NCBI RefSeq assembly: GCF_014489615.1
Contig: NZ_CP060825.1
Span: 7,176,001 to 7,240,000, forward strand
DNA length: 64,000 bases
Origin: Streptomyces genisteinicus
GTDB lineage: Bacteria; Actinomycetota; Actinomycetes; Streptomycetales; Streptomycetaceae
Direction: 5' to 3'
Part shown: in pieces, positions 26,405-34,851 of the stretch
Layout: the number at the start of each line of letters is the position of its first letter
Numbering within the stretch: position 1 is the first letter of the stretch
Program-made: the position numbers and the translations under genes
The notes under the pieces: model-generated
Told to the model about the DNA's origin: nothing
Seen by the model: the letters and a program-made list of their open reading frames with translations, nothing else
Databases searched by the model: none

Positions 26405-26775
26405 GCGCCCACCGCCGCCCGCGCACCGGCGGCGCCGTGCACGCCCGCTTCCGGGTCCGGGAGATCCCCGAGATCACCGTGACGGCCCACGAGGCCGGGG
26501 CGGCGGTCGGCGACGGCCTCGCCGCCGCCGTCCGCCGGGCCGCACAGCGGGCCCTCGCCGACGCCGGACGCGGCTATCTCGGGGGGCGCGTCGAGCTGCG
26601 CACCCCCCGGGTCCCGGCCGCGTCCCCGGGGCGCCCCTGCGACCGGCCCGCTCCGGGCCGCCGCGCCACCGAACGCGCGGTGCGCCGCGCCGCCCACCGG
26701 GCGGTGGCCCTCGCGGTGGCCGCCACGCTGCGCGGCGAACGGGGAGACGCCCGCGTCCGCATCCCCGGCCACTGA
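26401..26775 (+). CDS. Small basic hypothetical protein, coupled to the methylaspartate operon
   Basis: A 124-residue, Arg/Ala-rich protein beginning at a GTG that overlaps the upstream stop (GTGA). I do not recognise a family. The sequence alternates helical Ala/Arg stretches (AAAVRRAAQRALADAG, ERAVRRAAHRAVALAVAATLRG) with a short beta-like segment (GGRVELRTPRV). There is no signal peptide or membrane segment. It is the last gene of the five-gene operon, so a helper or scaffold role for the preceding enzymes is possible. Confidence 0.6.
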   Translation: MSAHRRPRTGGAVHARFRVREIPEITVTAHEAGAAVGDGLAAAVRRAAQRALADAGRGYLGGRVELRTPRVPAASPGRPCDRPAPGRRATERAVRRAAHRAVALAVAATLRGERGDARVRIPGH

Positions 26776-27173
26776 CGCCACGGCCCCGGGCCGCCGACCC
26801 CACCGACCCACCGACCACCACCACGCACCGCACAGCCGCAGCACCGCACCACGGCCCCCGCCGCCCCCGACGAACCGACCGACCCGCCTTCCGGCCCCCG
26901 ACCTCCGGCCTTCCGACCAACCCGCCTTCCGACCTCCGGCTTCCCGTGCCTCCCGACCCCCGGCCCAAGGGCCCCTGCCTTCCGGCCCCGCCCTCCGACG
27001 CCCCGCCGAACGCGCCGTCCCACCCTCCCGGCCCCCGCCCCCGCCCCCCGACGCCCCGACCCTCACCCCACCGGCCGCTCCCGGCCCCGCACCAACCGTT
27101 CCCGGTCCGCGCGCCGCGCCGCGGCGCAGGCGCCGCACCACACCCCGTCCACCGAGCACAGAAAGCCGAACCC
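26776..27173 (+). other. 398-base low-complexity intergenic region
   Basis: A C-rich, purine-poor stretch built from degenerate CCGACC / CCGCCTTCCG / CTCCGGC words. CCCGCCTTCCG recurs near 26884 and 26929, and GACCTCCGGC near 26908 and 26941. No gene or hairpin terminator was recognised. It presumably carries the leader of the MFS gene. Confidence 0.5.
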
Positions 27174-28463
27174 ATGGGATCGAACCCCGCCGCCGGCACA
27201 CCGGGCGGCTCCGAGTCCGGCGTCGACTGGCCGCGCGTCAGCAGCCTCGTCGTCGGCCAGGCCGCCGTCCAGGCGGGCAGCTTCGCCCTGCTGATCGCCA
27301 TGAGCTGGACGGCGGTCCAGCTCGGCGGCCGGGGCGCCGTGACCGCGGTGACCCTCGCGGCCACCCTTCCGCGCGCCCTGCTCCTGCTCTTCGGCGGCGC
27401 TCTCACGGACGTGCTCGGCCCCCGCGCGGTCCTGCTGCGCGCCACCAGCGTGCGCGTCGCCGTGCTGGCGGCAGGCGCGCTGGTCGTCGCCACCACCGAG
27501 ACGCTGTGGCCGCTCGTCGCCATCGCCCTCGTCGACGGCATCCTGCTCGGCCTCACCGGTCCCGCCTCCGGCGTCCTCCTGCCCCTGCTGGCACCGCCGG
27601 ACCAACTCGGCCGCGCCAACTCCCTGTTCTCGATGGTCCTGCGCCTCGCCCCGATCGCCGGTTCGCCCCTCGGCGCCTGGCTGGTGGTGGCGGGCGGCCT
27701 CCCCGTCGCGATGACCGCCGCGGCCGTCGGCTGTGCGCTCTGGCTCGGCTGCGCCGCACATGTCACCCACAAAATGGCGCGCCCGGAGCGCACCGGACGC
27801 GGGCCCTCCCTCGCCCGCCGCTCGGGGGACGGCTTCCGGCTCCTCGCCGCGCACCCGCGACTGCGGTGGATGTTCGTCGCCTCCCTCGCCATGGACCTCG
27901 CGTTCCTCTGGCCGGCCGAGGTCGCCCTGCCCCTGCGCGCGTCCGAAGAGGGCTGGGGGATCGGAGCCGTCGCCCTCGTGCTCGCCGCGTTCAGCGCCGG
28001 GGCGCTCGCGTCCGCCGCCGTGGGGGCCGCGCTCGCCCACCGCATCCCGGCGCACGTCAAGCTGGTCGCCACCGGTGCCGGTCTCGCCGCCGGCATGGCC
28101 GCCATGGCCCTCGTCCCGTCACCGGGCGTCCTCGCCGCGACCGCCGCGGCCGTCGGACTCCTCTCCGGCCTCAACGGGCCCGCGCTGGTCACCGCCTACC
28201 AACAGGCCGTCCCCGACGGTCGGATGGGGGCCGCCATGTCCACCTTCGCCCTCTCCGGCATCGGTGCCGCGCCCCTGTCGCTGGCCCTGTTCACACCGGT
28301 CTCGCTGCATCTCGGCACGACCGGCACCTGGCTGCTCTGCGCGGGGATCGCGCTGCTCTCCCCGATCGCCGCCGCCATCGCCCTGCGCAGCAGGAAGGAC
28401 ACCGTCCCGCGGGCCGCCGAAGACGCCCGCACCGCACCGGAGCCCACCGCCACGACCGTGTGA
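27174..28463 (+). CDS. MFS transporter, probable peptide or drug exporter
   Basis: A 429-residue protein with roughly 12 hydrophobic segments, a cytoplasmic N-terminus, and MFS loop signatures such as GGALTDVLGPRAVLLRA between helices 2 and 3. Its position between the NRPS/precursor genes and the phosphopantetheinyl transferase suggests export of, or self-resistance to, the peptide product. The ATG at 27174 is preceded by GAGCACAGAAAG. The stop is 7 bases before the next start, so the two are co-transcribed. Confidence 0.85.
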   Translation: MGSNPAAGTPGGSESGVDWPRVSSLVVGQAAVQAGSFALLIAMSWTAVQLGGRGAVTAVTLAATLPRALLLLFGGALTDVLGPRAVLLRATSVRVAVLAAGALVVATTETLWPLVAIALVDGILLGLTGPASGVLLPLLAPPDQLGRANSLFSMVLRLAPIAGSPLGAWLVVAGGLPVAMTAAAVGCALWLGCAAHVTHKMARPERTGRGPSLARRSGDGFRLLAAHPRLRWMFVASLAMDLAFLWPAEVALPLRASEEGWGIGAVALVLAAFSAGALASAAVGAALAHRIPAHVKLVATGAGLAAGMAAMALVPSPGVLAATAAAVGLLSGLNGPALVTAYQQAVPDGRMGAAMSTFALSGIGAAPLSLALFTPVSLHLGTTGTWLLCAGIALLSPIAAAIALRSRKDTVPRAAEDARTAPEPTATTV

Positions 28464-28470
28464 GGCACAC

Positions 28471-29262
28471 ATGATTGAGCTGGTCATCCCCATCCCCCCG
28501 GACGGTCCCCGGGCCGGCCTGCCGCCCTCCGTCCTCCCGGACCCCGTCCCGGCGCCGCACGCCGGGCCGCTCCCGGCCGACCCCCTGCCGCCCCTGCCGC
28601 ACCCGCTCAGCCGTCTGCCCGGCGTGCGCCCGGCGCGTCCGCAGCTGTGGCTGGTGGAGACGGACACCCACCGCGACAGCGCCGTCCGGTACGCGTCCCT
28701 CGTCCTGGACACCGCCGAACTGACCCGCAGCGAGGAGTTCCGGCGGCCCGCCGACCGGGCGACCTACCTCTGCGCCCACGTGGGGCTGCGCCGTCTGCTC
28801 GGCGCCCACCTGGGCGTCGCGCCCCGCAGCGTGACGACGCGGCGCGCGCCCTGCCCCTGCTGCGGCGAGCCGCACGGACGTCCGGTCCTGCCGGACGGGC
28901 GGCTGCACTTCTCGCTCTCCCACTGCGAGGGGCTGAGCCTGATCGCCGTCGCGGGCTCCCCGGTCGGTGTCGACATCGAACGCGTGCCGGCGCCGCACAC
29001 CGTCGCCGAGGCGGCGGAGGTGCTCCACCCGGCGGAGGCGGCGGAGCTCGCCGCCCTCGATCCCGGCCTGCGGGCTGCCGCCTTCGCCCGTGTCTGGACG
29101 CGGAAGGAGGCCTACCTCAAGGGCCTCGGCGTGGGCCTGGGGGCCGATCCGGCCGCGGACTACGTCGGATCGGGGCGCCTGCCCGCCGCACCGGGCGGCT
29201 GGCTGCTGGCCGACGTCGCCGTCCCGCACGGCCACCAGGCGGCGGTGGCCGTGCGCGCCTGA
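28471..29262 (+). CDS. Sfp-type 4'-phosphopantetheinyl transferase
   Basis: This 263-residue enzyme attaches the CoA-derived phosphopantetheine arm to the Ser of carrier domains. Signature motifs are GVDIERVPA (Mg-binding Asp and Glu) and WTRKEAYLKGLG (catalytic Glu and Lys). FSLSHCEG precedes them. A CPCCGEPHG segment in the N-terminal half is typical of actinomycete relatives. A ~50-residue Pro-rich N-terminal extension is present. It should activate the NRPS carriers of this locus. Confidence 0.94.
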   Translation: MIELVIPIPPDGPRAGLPPSVLPDPVPAPHAGPLPADPLPPLPHPLSRLPGVRPARPQLWLVETDTHRDSAVRYASLVLDTAELTRSEEFRRPADRATYLCAHVGLRRLLGAHLGVAPRSVTTRRAPCPCCGEPHGRPVLPDGRLHFSLSHCEGLSLIAVAGSPVGVDIERVPAPHTVAEAAEVLHPAEAAELAALDPGLRAAAFARVWTRKEAYLKGLGVGLGADPAADYVGSGRLPAAPGGWLLADVAVPHGHQAAVAVRA

Positions 29263-29282
29263 CCGCCCCCGGCCGCCGCCCG

Positions 29283-29318
29283 CCGCCCCGCTTCCCGTCC
29301 CGGCGGACGGCGGGGCGG
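29283..29318. terminator. Possible hairpin terminator downstream of the PPTase gene
   Basis: CCGCCCCGC and GCGGGGCGG form a perfect 9-bp stem separated by an 18-base spacer, starting 20 bases after the stop. There is no T-tract, so support is moderate at best. Confidence 0.35.
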
Positions 29319-29519
29319 TCCGCCCCGCCACCCGCCCCGGTCGCGCGGGGCGCCCCGGCCTCCTGCCGTGCCCCGTCCGCGCGGGGCGAGCGGCGGCCGG
29401 GGGCACGGGCCGTGCTGGTCGGCGCTGGTAAAATGGGGCCGCGCTTCGATGTTCCGGGGTCCGCGCCGACGGGTGCGGGCCCTCGTTCTTTACGGGCGTC
29501 CGACCACGGAAGGGACCCC

Positions 29520-30941
29520 ATGGACACGCCGCCGCCGAGGCGCCGCCCCGCAGCCGACGCCGACGCCGCCGAGGGCCGGCCCGCGGCCGCCCCGCCCGGT
29601 GACGCCGTACCGGCACCGGACGGCACACCGCCGCCGCCCGCCCCTGCGGAGGACTTCGCCGCACTCGGCCTGCCGGCCGAGGTGGTGCGGGTCCTGGACG
29701 ACGCCGGGGTGCGCGAACCCTTCCCGATCCAGGCCGCGACGCTGCCCGCCGCCCTCGCGGGGCGGGACGTCGTCGGCCGCGCGCGGACCGGCTCCGGCAA
29801 GACCCTCGCCTTCGGGCTCGCCCTGCTCGTCCGCACCGCGGGCCGCCGGGCCGGTGCGAAGCGTCCCCTGGCACTCGTGCTGGTGCCGACCCGTGAACTG
29901 GCCCAGCAGGTGAGCGACGTCCTCGCGCCGTACGCGCGGGCGCTGGACCTGCGGCTCGCGACCGTGGTCGGCGGCCTGTCCCTCGGGCGGCAGGCCGCGG
30001 CCCTCAAGGCCGGCGCCGACGTGGTGATCGCCACGCCGGGCCGCCTCACCGACCTGGTGGCACGCCGGGACTGCCACCTCGACCAGGTGCGGATCACCGT
30101 GCTGGACGAGGCGGACCAGATGTGCGACCTCGGTTTCCTCCCGCAGGTCTGCGAGATCCTCGACCAGGTGGGCCCCGATGGGCAGCGGATGCTGTTCTCC
30201 GCGACGCTCGACCGCGACGTCGACGTGCTCGTGACGAGCCGTCTGGACGAACCGGTGTTCGCCGCGGTCGATCAGGTGGCGGGCTCGGTCGCCACCATGG
30301 AGCACCACGTGCTGAACGTCCACGGCGCGGACAAGTACGCCACGGCCACCGAGATCGCCGCCCGTGACGGGCGGGTGCTCATGTTCCTGGACACCAAGGC
30401 CGGGGTCGACCGGTTCACCCGCCACCTGCGTGCCGGGGGCATCCGGGCCGCGGCCCTGCACAGCGGGAAGTCGCAGCCGCAGCGCACGCACACGCTGGCC
30501 CAGTTCCGCAGCGGCGACGTCACCGTGCTGGTCGCGACGGACGTCGCCGCGCGCGGCATCCACGTCGACGAGCTGGAGCTCGTCGTCAACGTCGACCCGC
30601 CCGCCGACGCCAAGGACTACCTCCACCGCGGCGGCCGCACGGCCCGCGCGGGCTCGTCGGGCCGCGTCGTCACTCTCGTGACACCGAACCAGCGCGGCGA
30701 CGTCATGCGGATGCTGTCCGCCGCCGGGGTCCGCCCGACCGTGACACAGGTGCGCTCCGGCGAGCAGCGCCTGACCGACATCACGGGAGCCAGGCGGCCG
30801 CCCGCCGGCGACCGCCCCGCCCAGGGGAACCGGCCGTTCCAGGGTCTGGGCAACGCGCCGAAGAAGGAATCACGCAAGGCGGCGGAGGCCCGCCGCACCG
30901 CCGAGGCCCGCAAGGCCGCCCGCGTCCGCCGGGGCGGCTGA
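29520..30941 (+). CDS. DEAD-box ATP-dependent RNA helicase
   Basis: All superfamily 2 helicase motifs are visible in 473 residues: a Q-motif region with PFPIQAATLP, motif I ARTGSGKT, motif Ia PTRELAQQ, TPGRL, motif II LDEADQM, motif III FSATL, DVAARGIHV, and motif VI HRGGRTARAG. The N-terminal ~45 residues are Pro/Ala-rich, and the C-terminal ~60 are basic and disordered, typical of RhlE-like actinobacterial helicases that remodel RNA. The start follows GGAAGGGACCCC. A long untranslated leader begins near a possible -10 TAAAAT at 29429-29434. Confidence 0.93.
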   Translation: MDTPPPRRRPAADADAAEGRPAAAPPGDAVPAPDGTPPPPAPAEDFAALGLPAEVVRVLDDAGVREPFPIQAATLPAALAGRDVVGRARTGSGKTLAFGLALLVRTAGRRAGAKRPLALVLVPTRELAQQVSDVLAPYARALDLRLATVVGGLSLGRQAAALKAGADVVIATPGRLTDLVARRDCHLDQVRITVLDEADQMCDLGFLPQVCEILDQVGPDGQRMLFSATLDRDVDVLVTSRLDEPVFAAVDQVAGSVATMEHHVLNVHGADKYATATEIAARDGRVLMFLDTKAGVDRFTRHLRAGGIRAAALHSGKSQPQRTHTLAQFRSGDVTVLVATDVAARGIHVDELELVVNVDPPADAKDYLHRGGRTARAGSSGRVVTLVTPNQRGDVMRMLSAAGVRPTVTQVRSGEQRLTDITGARRPPAGDRPAQGNRPFQGLGNAPKKESRKAAEARRTAEARKAARVRRGG

Positions 30942-31320
30942 CGCGTGCCGCGCCCCGCCGGGGCGATCTGAGGGGCCGAAAGCCCTCCGGCTTCGGCAGC
31001 ACGGCGGGTCCGGCGCGCGGCGCCGGTCGTGCGCGCCGTGCGGACGGCCGCCCCGGCGTTCGGCCCGTAAGGCTGCCGCGGCGATCGGCCCGTCCGTCCG
31101 CGCGGTGGCGTCCCTCGTACGGTCCCGTTCCCGGGCGGGCGCTCCTTTGCCCGGTCCCGCGCCGTCGCTCGTTCCGGCCGACCGGCCGCGCGTACGGGAA
31201 GGCCCGCCCGCCGCGGCCCGTGTCCTGCCCGTCCGCCCGGTGCGCGGAGTGGAAGGCTGAGGCGGCGGCGACCGGTCGGCCGTGTCGCCTCGACGCCCTG
31301 AACCGAACGGGAGCCCGCCG
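30942..31320 (+). other. 379-base intergenic region
   Basis: A small hairpin CGCCCC-GCC-GGGGCG (30951-30965) just after the helicase stop, and an imperfect one around 30977-30999 (CCGAAAGCC...CGGCTTCGG), are likely terminators. No gene was recognised in the rest; it should contain the promoter of the next gene. Confidence 0.5.
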
Positions 31321-31926
31321 TTGCGCCTCTACGCCCAGACCCCCGCACGCCGGACCGTCCAGGTGCTCGTGGACCTGGTGGCCCTGACCCTGATCGCCGT
31401 CGCCGTGTGGGCCGCCTTCGCCGTCCGCGACACGATCCTGCTGCTGGCCGAACCGGGGCGGCGCATCGAGAGCTCCGGAGACGGGCTCGCCGAGGAACTC
31501 GGCAACGCGGGGGACGCCGCGTCGGATGTCCCGTTCGTCGGCGGGGTGCTGGAGAAGCCGTTGCGGTCCGCCGCCGACGCGGGCGCGGGGTTCGCCGACG
31601 CGGGCGCCTCGTTCCAGGAGACCGTCACCCAGGTCGCGGACGTGACCTGCGCGGCGCTCGTCGTGGTCCCCGTGCTCCTCGTCCTGGTGCTGTGGATTCC
31701 GCCGCGCCTGCTCTGGATCCGCCGCAGCGCGATCGTCCGCCGCCTCGCGGACGCGCCGGGCGGCACCGACCTGCTCGCACTGCGCGCTCTCACCGGGCCC
31801 CCGTCGGTCCTGACGCGACTGCCGACACCACCGGGCGGCTTCGCCGACGCCTGGCGCCGGGGCGACCCGCAGGTCGTCGCCGATCTCGGCGCCGCCGCCC
31901 TCGCCCGGACCGGCCTGCGCCCGTGA
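31321..31926 (+). CDS. Predicted two-helix membrane protein, unknown function
   Basis: A 201-residue protein with a hydrophobic segment near residues 14-40 (VLVDLVALTLIAVAVWAAFAV) and another near 105-125. The central extracytoplasmic part is rich in Ala, Gly and Asp (DAASDVPFVGG, DAGAGFADAGASF) and may form helices. The TTG start is favoured by GGGAG 7-8 bases upstream; a GTG at 31282 is an alternative. It resembles widespread uncharacterised actinobacterial membrane proteins and has no evident link to the clusters. Confidence 0.65.
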   Translation: MRLYAQTPARRTVQVLVDLVALTLIAVAVWAAFAVRDTILLLAEPGRRIESSGDGLAEELGNAGDAASDVPFVGGVLEKPLRSAADAGAGFADAGASFQETVTQVADVTCAALVVVPVLLVLVLWIPPRLLWIRRSAIVRRLADAPGGTDLLALRALTGPPSVLTRLPTPPGGFADAWRRGDPQVVADLGAAALARTGLRP

Positions 31927-32162
31927 GGCGTCCCGTGTGAGGGAGCACCGCCCCGGACGCGCACGTGACCCGGCGGCACCGGCCGGCCGGGGGTGCCGGA
32001 CCGCGTCCGCCGGCAGTGCACGGCCGGACACGCGGCCCCGCCGACGCCGCGCGTTCCCGGCGACCGCGACTACGACCGCGCCCCATGAAGCACCGGCCCC
32101 GGCGCTCCCGGAGGGGAGTCGGCGAGAGGTTCCGGCCCCGGTGGCCGGAATCGCTCGCCCTC

Positions 32163-32186
32163 TGAGTAGACTGACCTACCTACTCA
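32163..32186. promoter_or_regulatory. Inverted repeat operator for the TetR gene
   Basis: TGAGTAG and CTACTCA flank a 10-base spacer. The repeat covers a -10-like TAGACT and touches the AAGGAGG ribosome-binding site of the TetR gene, the usual position of an autoregulatory TetR operator. Confidence 0.6.
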
Positions 32187-32198
32187 AGGAGGTGCGCG

Positions 32199-32807
32199 AT
32201 GAGTCGACCGACCACGGCGTCCGGGCGTTCCGGCAGACCGCGCGGCGGCGCCCGTGAGAAGCTGCTGGCCGCCGCCGCACGCCGCTTCTACGCCGACGGC
32301 GTGACGGCCACCGGGATCGACACGATCACCGCCGAGGCCGGTGTGGCGAAGATGAGCCTCTACAACAACTTCTCCTCCAAGGCCGATCTGGTCCGCGCCT
32401 ATCTGGAGGCCCGCCACGAGGAGTGGCTCGGCCTCTACCGGGCGCGGGCAGCCCGTGCCGCGGGCCCGCGCGAGGGCGTCCTGGCGGTCTTCGACGCCTA
32501 TGCCGACCACGCCGCCTCCGCCTACGAGCGCGGCTTCCGCGGCTGCGGCCTGCTGAACGCCGCCGCCGAACTCCCGGCGGGCGACGAGGGCCGCAGCGCG
32601 GTCCGGGCCCACAAGGAAGAGGTCGAGCAACTGATCGCCGGGCACCTCTCCCAGCTGCTGCCCGACCGGGCGGACGAGGCCCGCACGACCGCCGAACACC
32701 TGTCCTTCCTCCTGGAGGGCGCGATGGCCCGCGCCGGGCTGGAGGGCGACGGCGAACGCGTCCGGCACGCCCGTGACATGGCCGAGGCCCTGCTGGACCG
32801 GCTGTGA
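32199..32807 (+). CDS. TetR-family transcriptional regulator
   Basis: A 202-residue regulator with an N-terminal helix-turn-helix (REKLLAAAARRFYADGVTATGIDTITAEAGVAKMSLYNNF, described here by its key residues G-V-x-x-T-G and S-L-Y-N-N-F) and a C-terminal ligand-binding helical domain. The ATG is preceded by AAGGAGG. It overlaps the EamA transporter gene by four bases (GTGA), so it probably represses itself and the transporter through the inverted repeat at 32163-32186. Confidence 0.9.
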   Translation: MSRPTTASGRSGRPRGGAREKLLAAAARRFYADGVTATGIDTITAEAGVAKMSLYNNFSSKADLVRAYLEARHEEWLGLYRARAARAAGPREGVLAVFDAYADHAASAYERGFRGCGLLNAAAELPAGDEGRSAVRAHKEEVEQLIAGHLSQLLPDRADEARTTAEHLSFLLEGAMARAGLEGDGERVRHARDMAEALLDRL

Positions 32808-33823
32808 CCGCGCGTGACCGCGGCAGGGCCGCGGGCGTCGGGGCCCTGTGCGTCCTGGCGGCGTCCGTGCTCTGGGGCACGACGGGCACCGCCGCGACGT
32901 TCGCCCCGGGCGTCGGCCCCCTCGCGATCGGTGCCGTGGCCATGGGCCTCGGCGGACTCCTCCAGGCGCTGATCGCCGCCCCGCGGATCCGCCGCCACGC
33001 GCCCCGGCTGCGCGAACAGCGGGCCACGGTCCTGCTCGGCGCGGTGTCGGTGGCCGTCTACCCGCTGGCCTTCTACAGCTCCATGCACCTCGCCGGAGTC
33101 GCCGTGGGCACCGTCGTCTCGATCGGCACCGCTCCGCTCGCCTCCGCGCTGATCGAACGTCTCGCGGACGGCCGCCGGCTCAGCCGGCGCTGGACGTCCG
33201 CCGCCGCCCTCGGCCTGACGGGCACCCTCCTGCTCTGCGTGGCCGAAGCCGCGCACGCCGGCGCGGGAACCGGGCGCTCCTCCGTGACCGGCACACTCGC
33301 CGGCATCGCCCTCGGGCTCGTCGCCGCCACCACCTACGCCGTCTACTCCTGGGCCGCGCACCGGCTGATCACCCGCGGCATCCCCTCCCGAGCGGCCATG
33401 GGAGCCGTCTTCGGAGTCGGAGGGCTGCTCCTGCTGCCGGTGCTGCTGGTCACCGGCGCGCCGCTGCTCGCCGACCGGTCCGCCGCCGCGGTGGGCGCGT
33501 ACATGGCGCTCGTGCCGATGTTCGCCGGATACGTCCTCTTCGGCTGGGGTCTCGCCCATGTGCCCGCCAGCACCGCCACCACGCTGTCGCTGCTCGAACC
33601 GGCCGTCGCGGCCGTCCTCGCCGTCCTGGTCGTCGGCGAACGTCTGCCCGCCGCCGGATGGACGGGCATCGCCCTGGTCGTCGCCTGTCTCGCGGTCCTC
33701 ACCACCCCGCCCCGGACCCGGCGACCGCGCGACCGTGCGCGGGCCGGTGCGCCGGGACGGATCCCACGCCGCGCGGACGGCACGGCCCCGGCGGCCGACG
33801 GCGCCGCCGTGCGGGCCGACTGA
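32804..33823 (+). CDS. EamA/DMT-family transporter
   Basis: A 339-residue membrane protein with ten hydrophobic segments arranged as two EamA repeats (LAASVLWGTTGTAA... and ...GLVAATTYAVYSW), and the conserved SLLEPAVAAVLA...GERL in the ninth helix region. Members export metabolites or amino acids. A ~40-residue hydrophilic tail rich in Arg and Ala follows the last helix. Co-transcribed with the TetR regulator. Confidence 0.87.
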   Translation: MTARDRGRAAGVGALCVLAASVLWGTTGTAATFAPGVGPLAIGAVAMGLGGLLQALIAAPRIRRHAPRLREQRATVLLGAVSVAVYPLAFYSSMHLAGVAVGTVVSIGTAPLASALIERLADGRRLSRRWTSAAALGLTGTLLLCVAEAAHAGAGTGRSSVTGTLAGIALGLVAATTYAVYSWAAHRLITRGIPSRAAMGAVFGVGGLLLLPVLLVTGAPLLADRSAAAVGAYMALVPMFAGYVLFGWGLAHVPASTATTLSLLEPAVAAVLAVLVVGERLPAAGWTGIALVVACLAVLTTPPRTRRPRDRARAGAPGRIPRRADGTAPAADGAAVRAD

Positions 33824-33889
33824 ACGCCGACCGCCGGGAATCCGCAGCGCACCGCGGCCCGGCACCGTCCCCGGCCGACACCGTCCCGG

Positions 33890-33940
33890 CCGTGCCGGGC
33901 CGACGAAGTGCCGTACCGTGCCGGGCCGACGAAGTGTCGT
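33890..33940. repeat. 26-bp tandem duplication
   Basis: CCGTGCCGGGCCGACGAAGT starts at 33890 and again at 33916, with one mismatch further along. Two copies lie upstream of the cupin gene and may include its promoter. Confidence 0.8.
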
Positions 33941-34008
33941 GCCGGCGGGCCGCGCGGCGCACACTCTGTCGGCGGCCGCGGGGCGGACAGGCCGGATACC
34001 GTCGCCGC

Positions 34009-34353
34009 ATGACCCACAGCTTCGCCGTCCACGTCCCGGACGTGGCCCTCGATCCAGAGCCGCTCGAATCCGGCCAGATCCTCTCCGGCGATCCGGAGGT
34101 CTCCGGCAAGGTGATCCTGGAGTCCGGCGACGGACGCCGTGTCCGCGGCATCTGGCAGATCACCCCGGGGGTCGTCACCGACGTCGAGGCCGACGAAGTC
34201 TTCGTCGTCCTCAGCGGATCGGCGACGATCGCGGTCGAAGGCGGCCCGACCTTCGACGTCGGTCCCGGCGACCTGGCCGTCCTGCGCGCCGGCGACCGCA
34301 CGACGTGGACCGTGCACGAGACGCTGCGCAAGGTGTACGCGATCGACCTGTGA
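34009..34353 (+). CDS. Cupin-domain protein (Cupin_3/DUF861-like)
   Basis: A 114-residue single cupin barrel with GIWQITPGVVTDVEADEVFVVLSG and GDLAVLRAGDRTTW, matching the Cupin_3 family seen in (S)-ureidoglycine aminohydrolase-like proteins. The usual metal-binding His residues are mostly replaced (ADEVF instead of HDE), so catalysis is uncertain. Mono-genic by spacing. Confidence 0.75.
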   Translation: MTHSFAVHVPDVALDPEPLESGQILSGDPEVSGKVILESGDGRRVRGIWQITPGVVTDVEADEVFVVLSGSATIAVEGGPTFDVGPGDLAVLRAGDRTTWTVHETLRKVYAIDL

Positions 34354-34544
34354 CCGCCCCGCCCCGCCCGACCCCGCCCCGCCCCGCCCGGCCGTGGACG
34401 GCCGGCGGAGCACGGACGCGCCTTCCGCCGGCCCCGCCGCCCGGCGGTGAGGGCCGACCGGATTCCGCCCCTCGCGCCACCCACCTCCGTCGACGTTCGG
34501 TGAAGGCCGCCGCACGGCGGCGCGGACGGTGGTACCCCTCGGGC

Positions 34545-34760
34545 ATGGCAACCACCTATCGCACCAAGGACGGTCACACGGTCCGCCTCGGCAGCACGGT
34601 CTGGGCCGTCAACGGCACGGGCCCCTTCACGCTCACCGCGCCCGGTTCCGCCCCGCCGGGATGGGTGCTGATGGTCGGCGCGGACGGCGAGGAGATGCGG
34701 CTGCACGCTCCGGAGGACGTCGGCATCTACTACAACCTGGTCCGCAGGGTCGAAGTCTGA
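34545..34760 (+). CDS. Small hypothetical protein, 71 aa
   Basis: A compact protein with an SH3-like beta pattern (TVRLGSTVWAVNGTGPFTL, WVLMVGADGEEMRLH). No family recognised. The ATG at 34545 gives consistent codon bias through the stop. The preceding 190 bases hold CCCCGCCCCGCC repeats. Confidence 0.6.
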   Translation: MATTYRTKDGHTVRLGSTVWAVNGTGPFTLTAPGSAPPGWVLMVGADGEEMRLHAPEDVGIYYNLVRRVEV

Positions 34761-34851
34761 CGCCCGGCCCCGGCGGACTGAGTACGATCGCCCACCCCGT
34801 ATGGGCACACGGCCGGATCCCCGGCCCGGCGTGCCCCCGTAGCGTCGCGGT

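Noticed and set aside
31282..31320. Longer GTG start for the membrane protein
   Set aside because: The added residues are unlike a membrane protein N-terminus, and GGGAG is placed correctly for TTG 31321.
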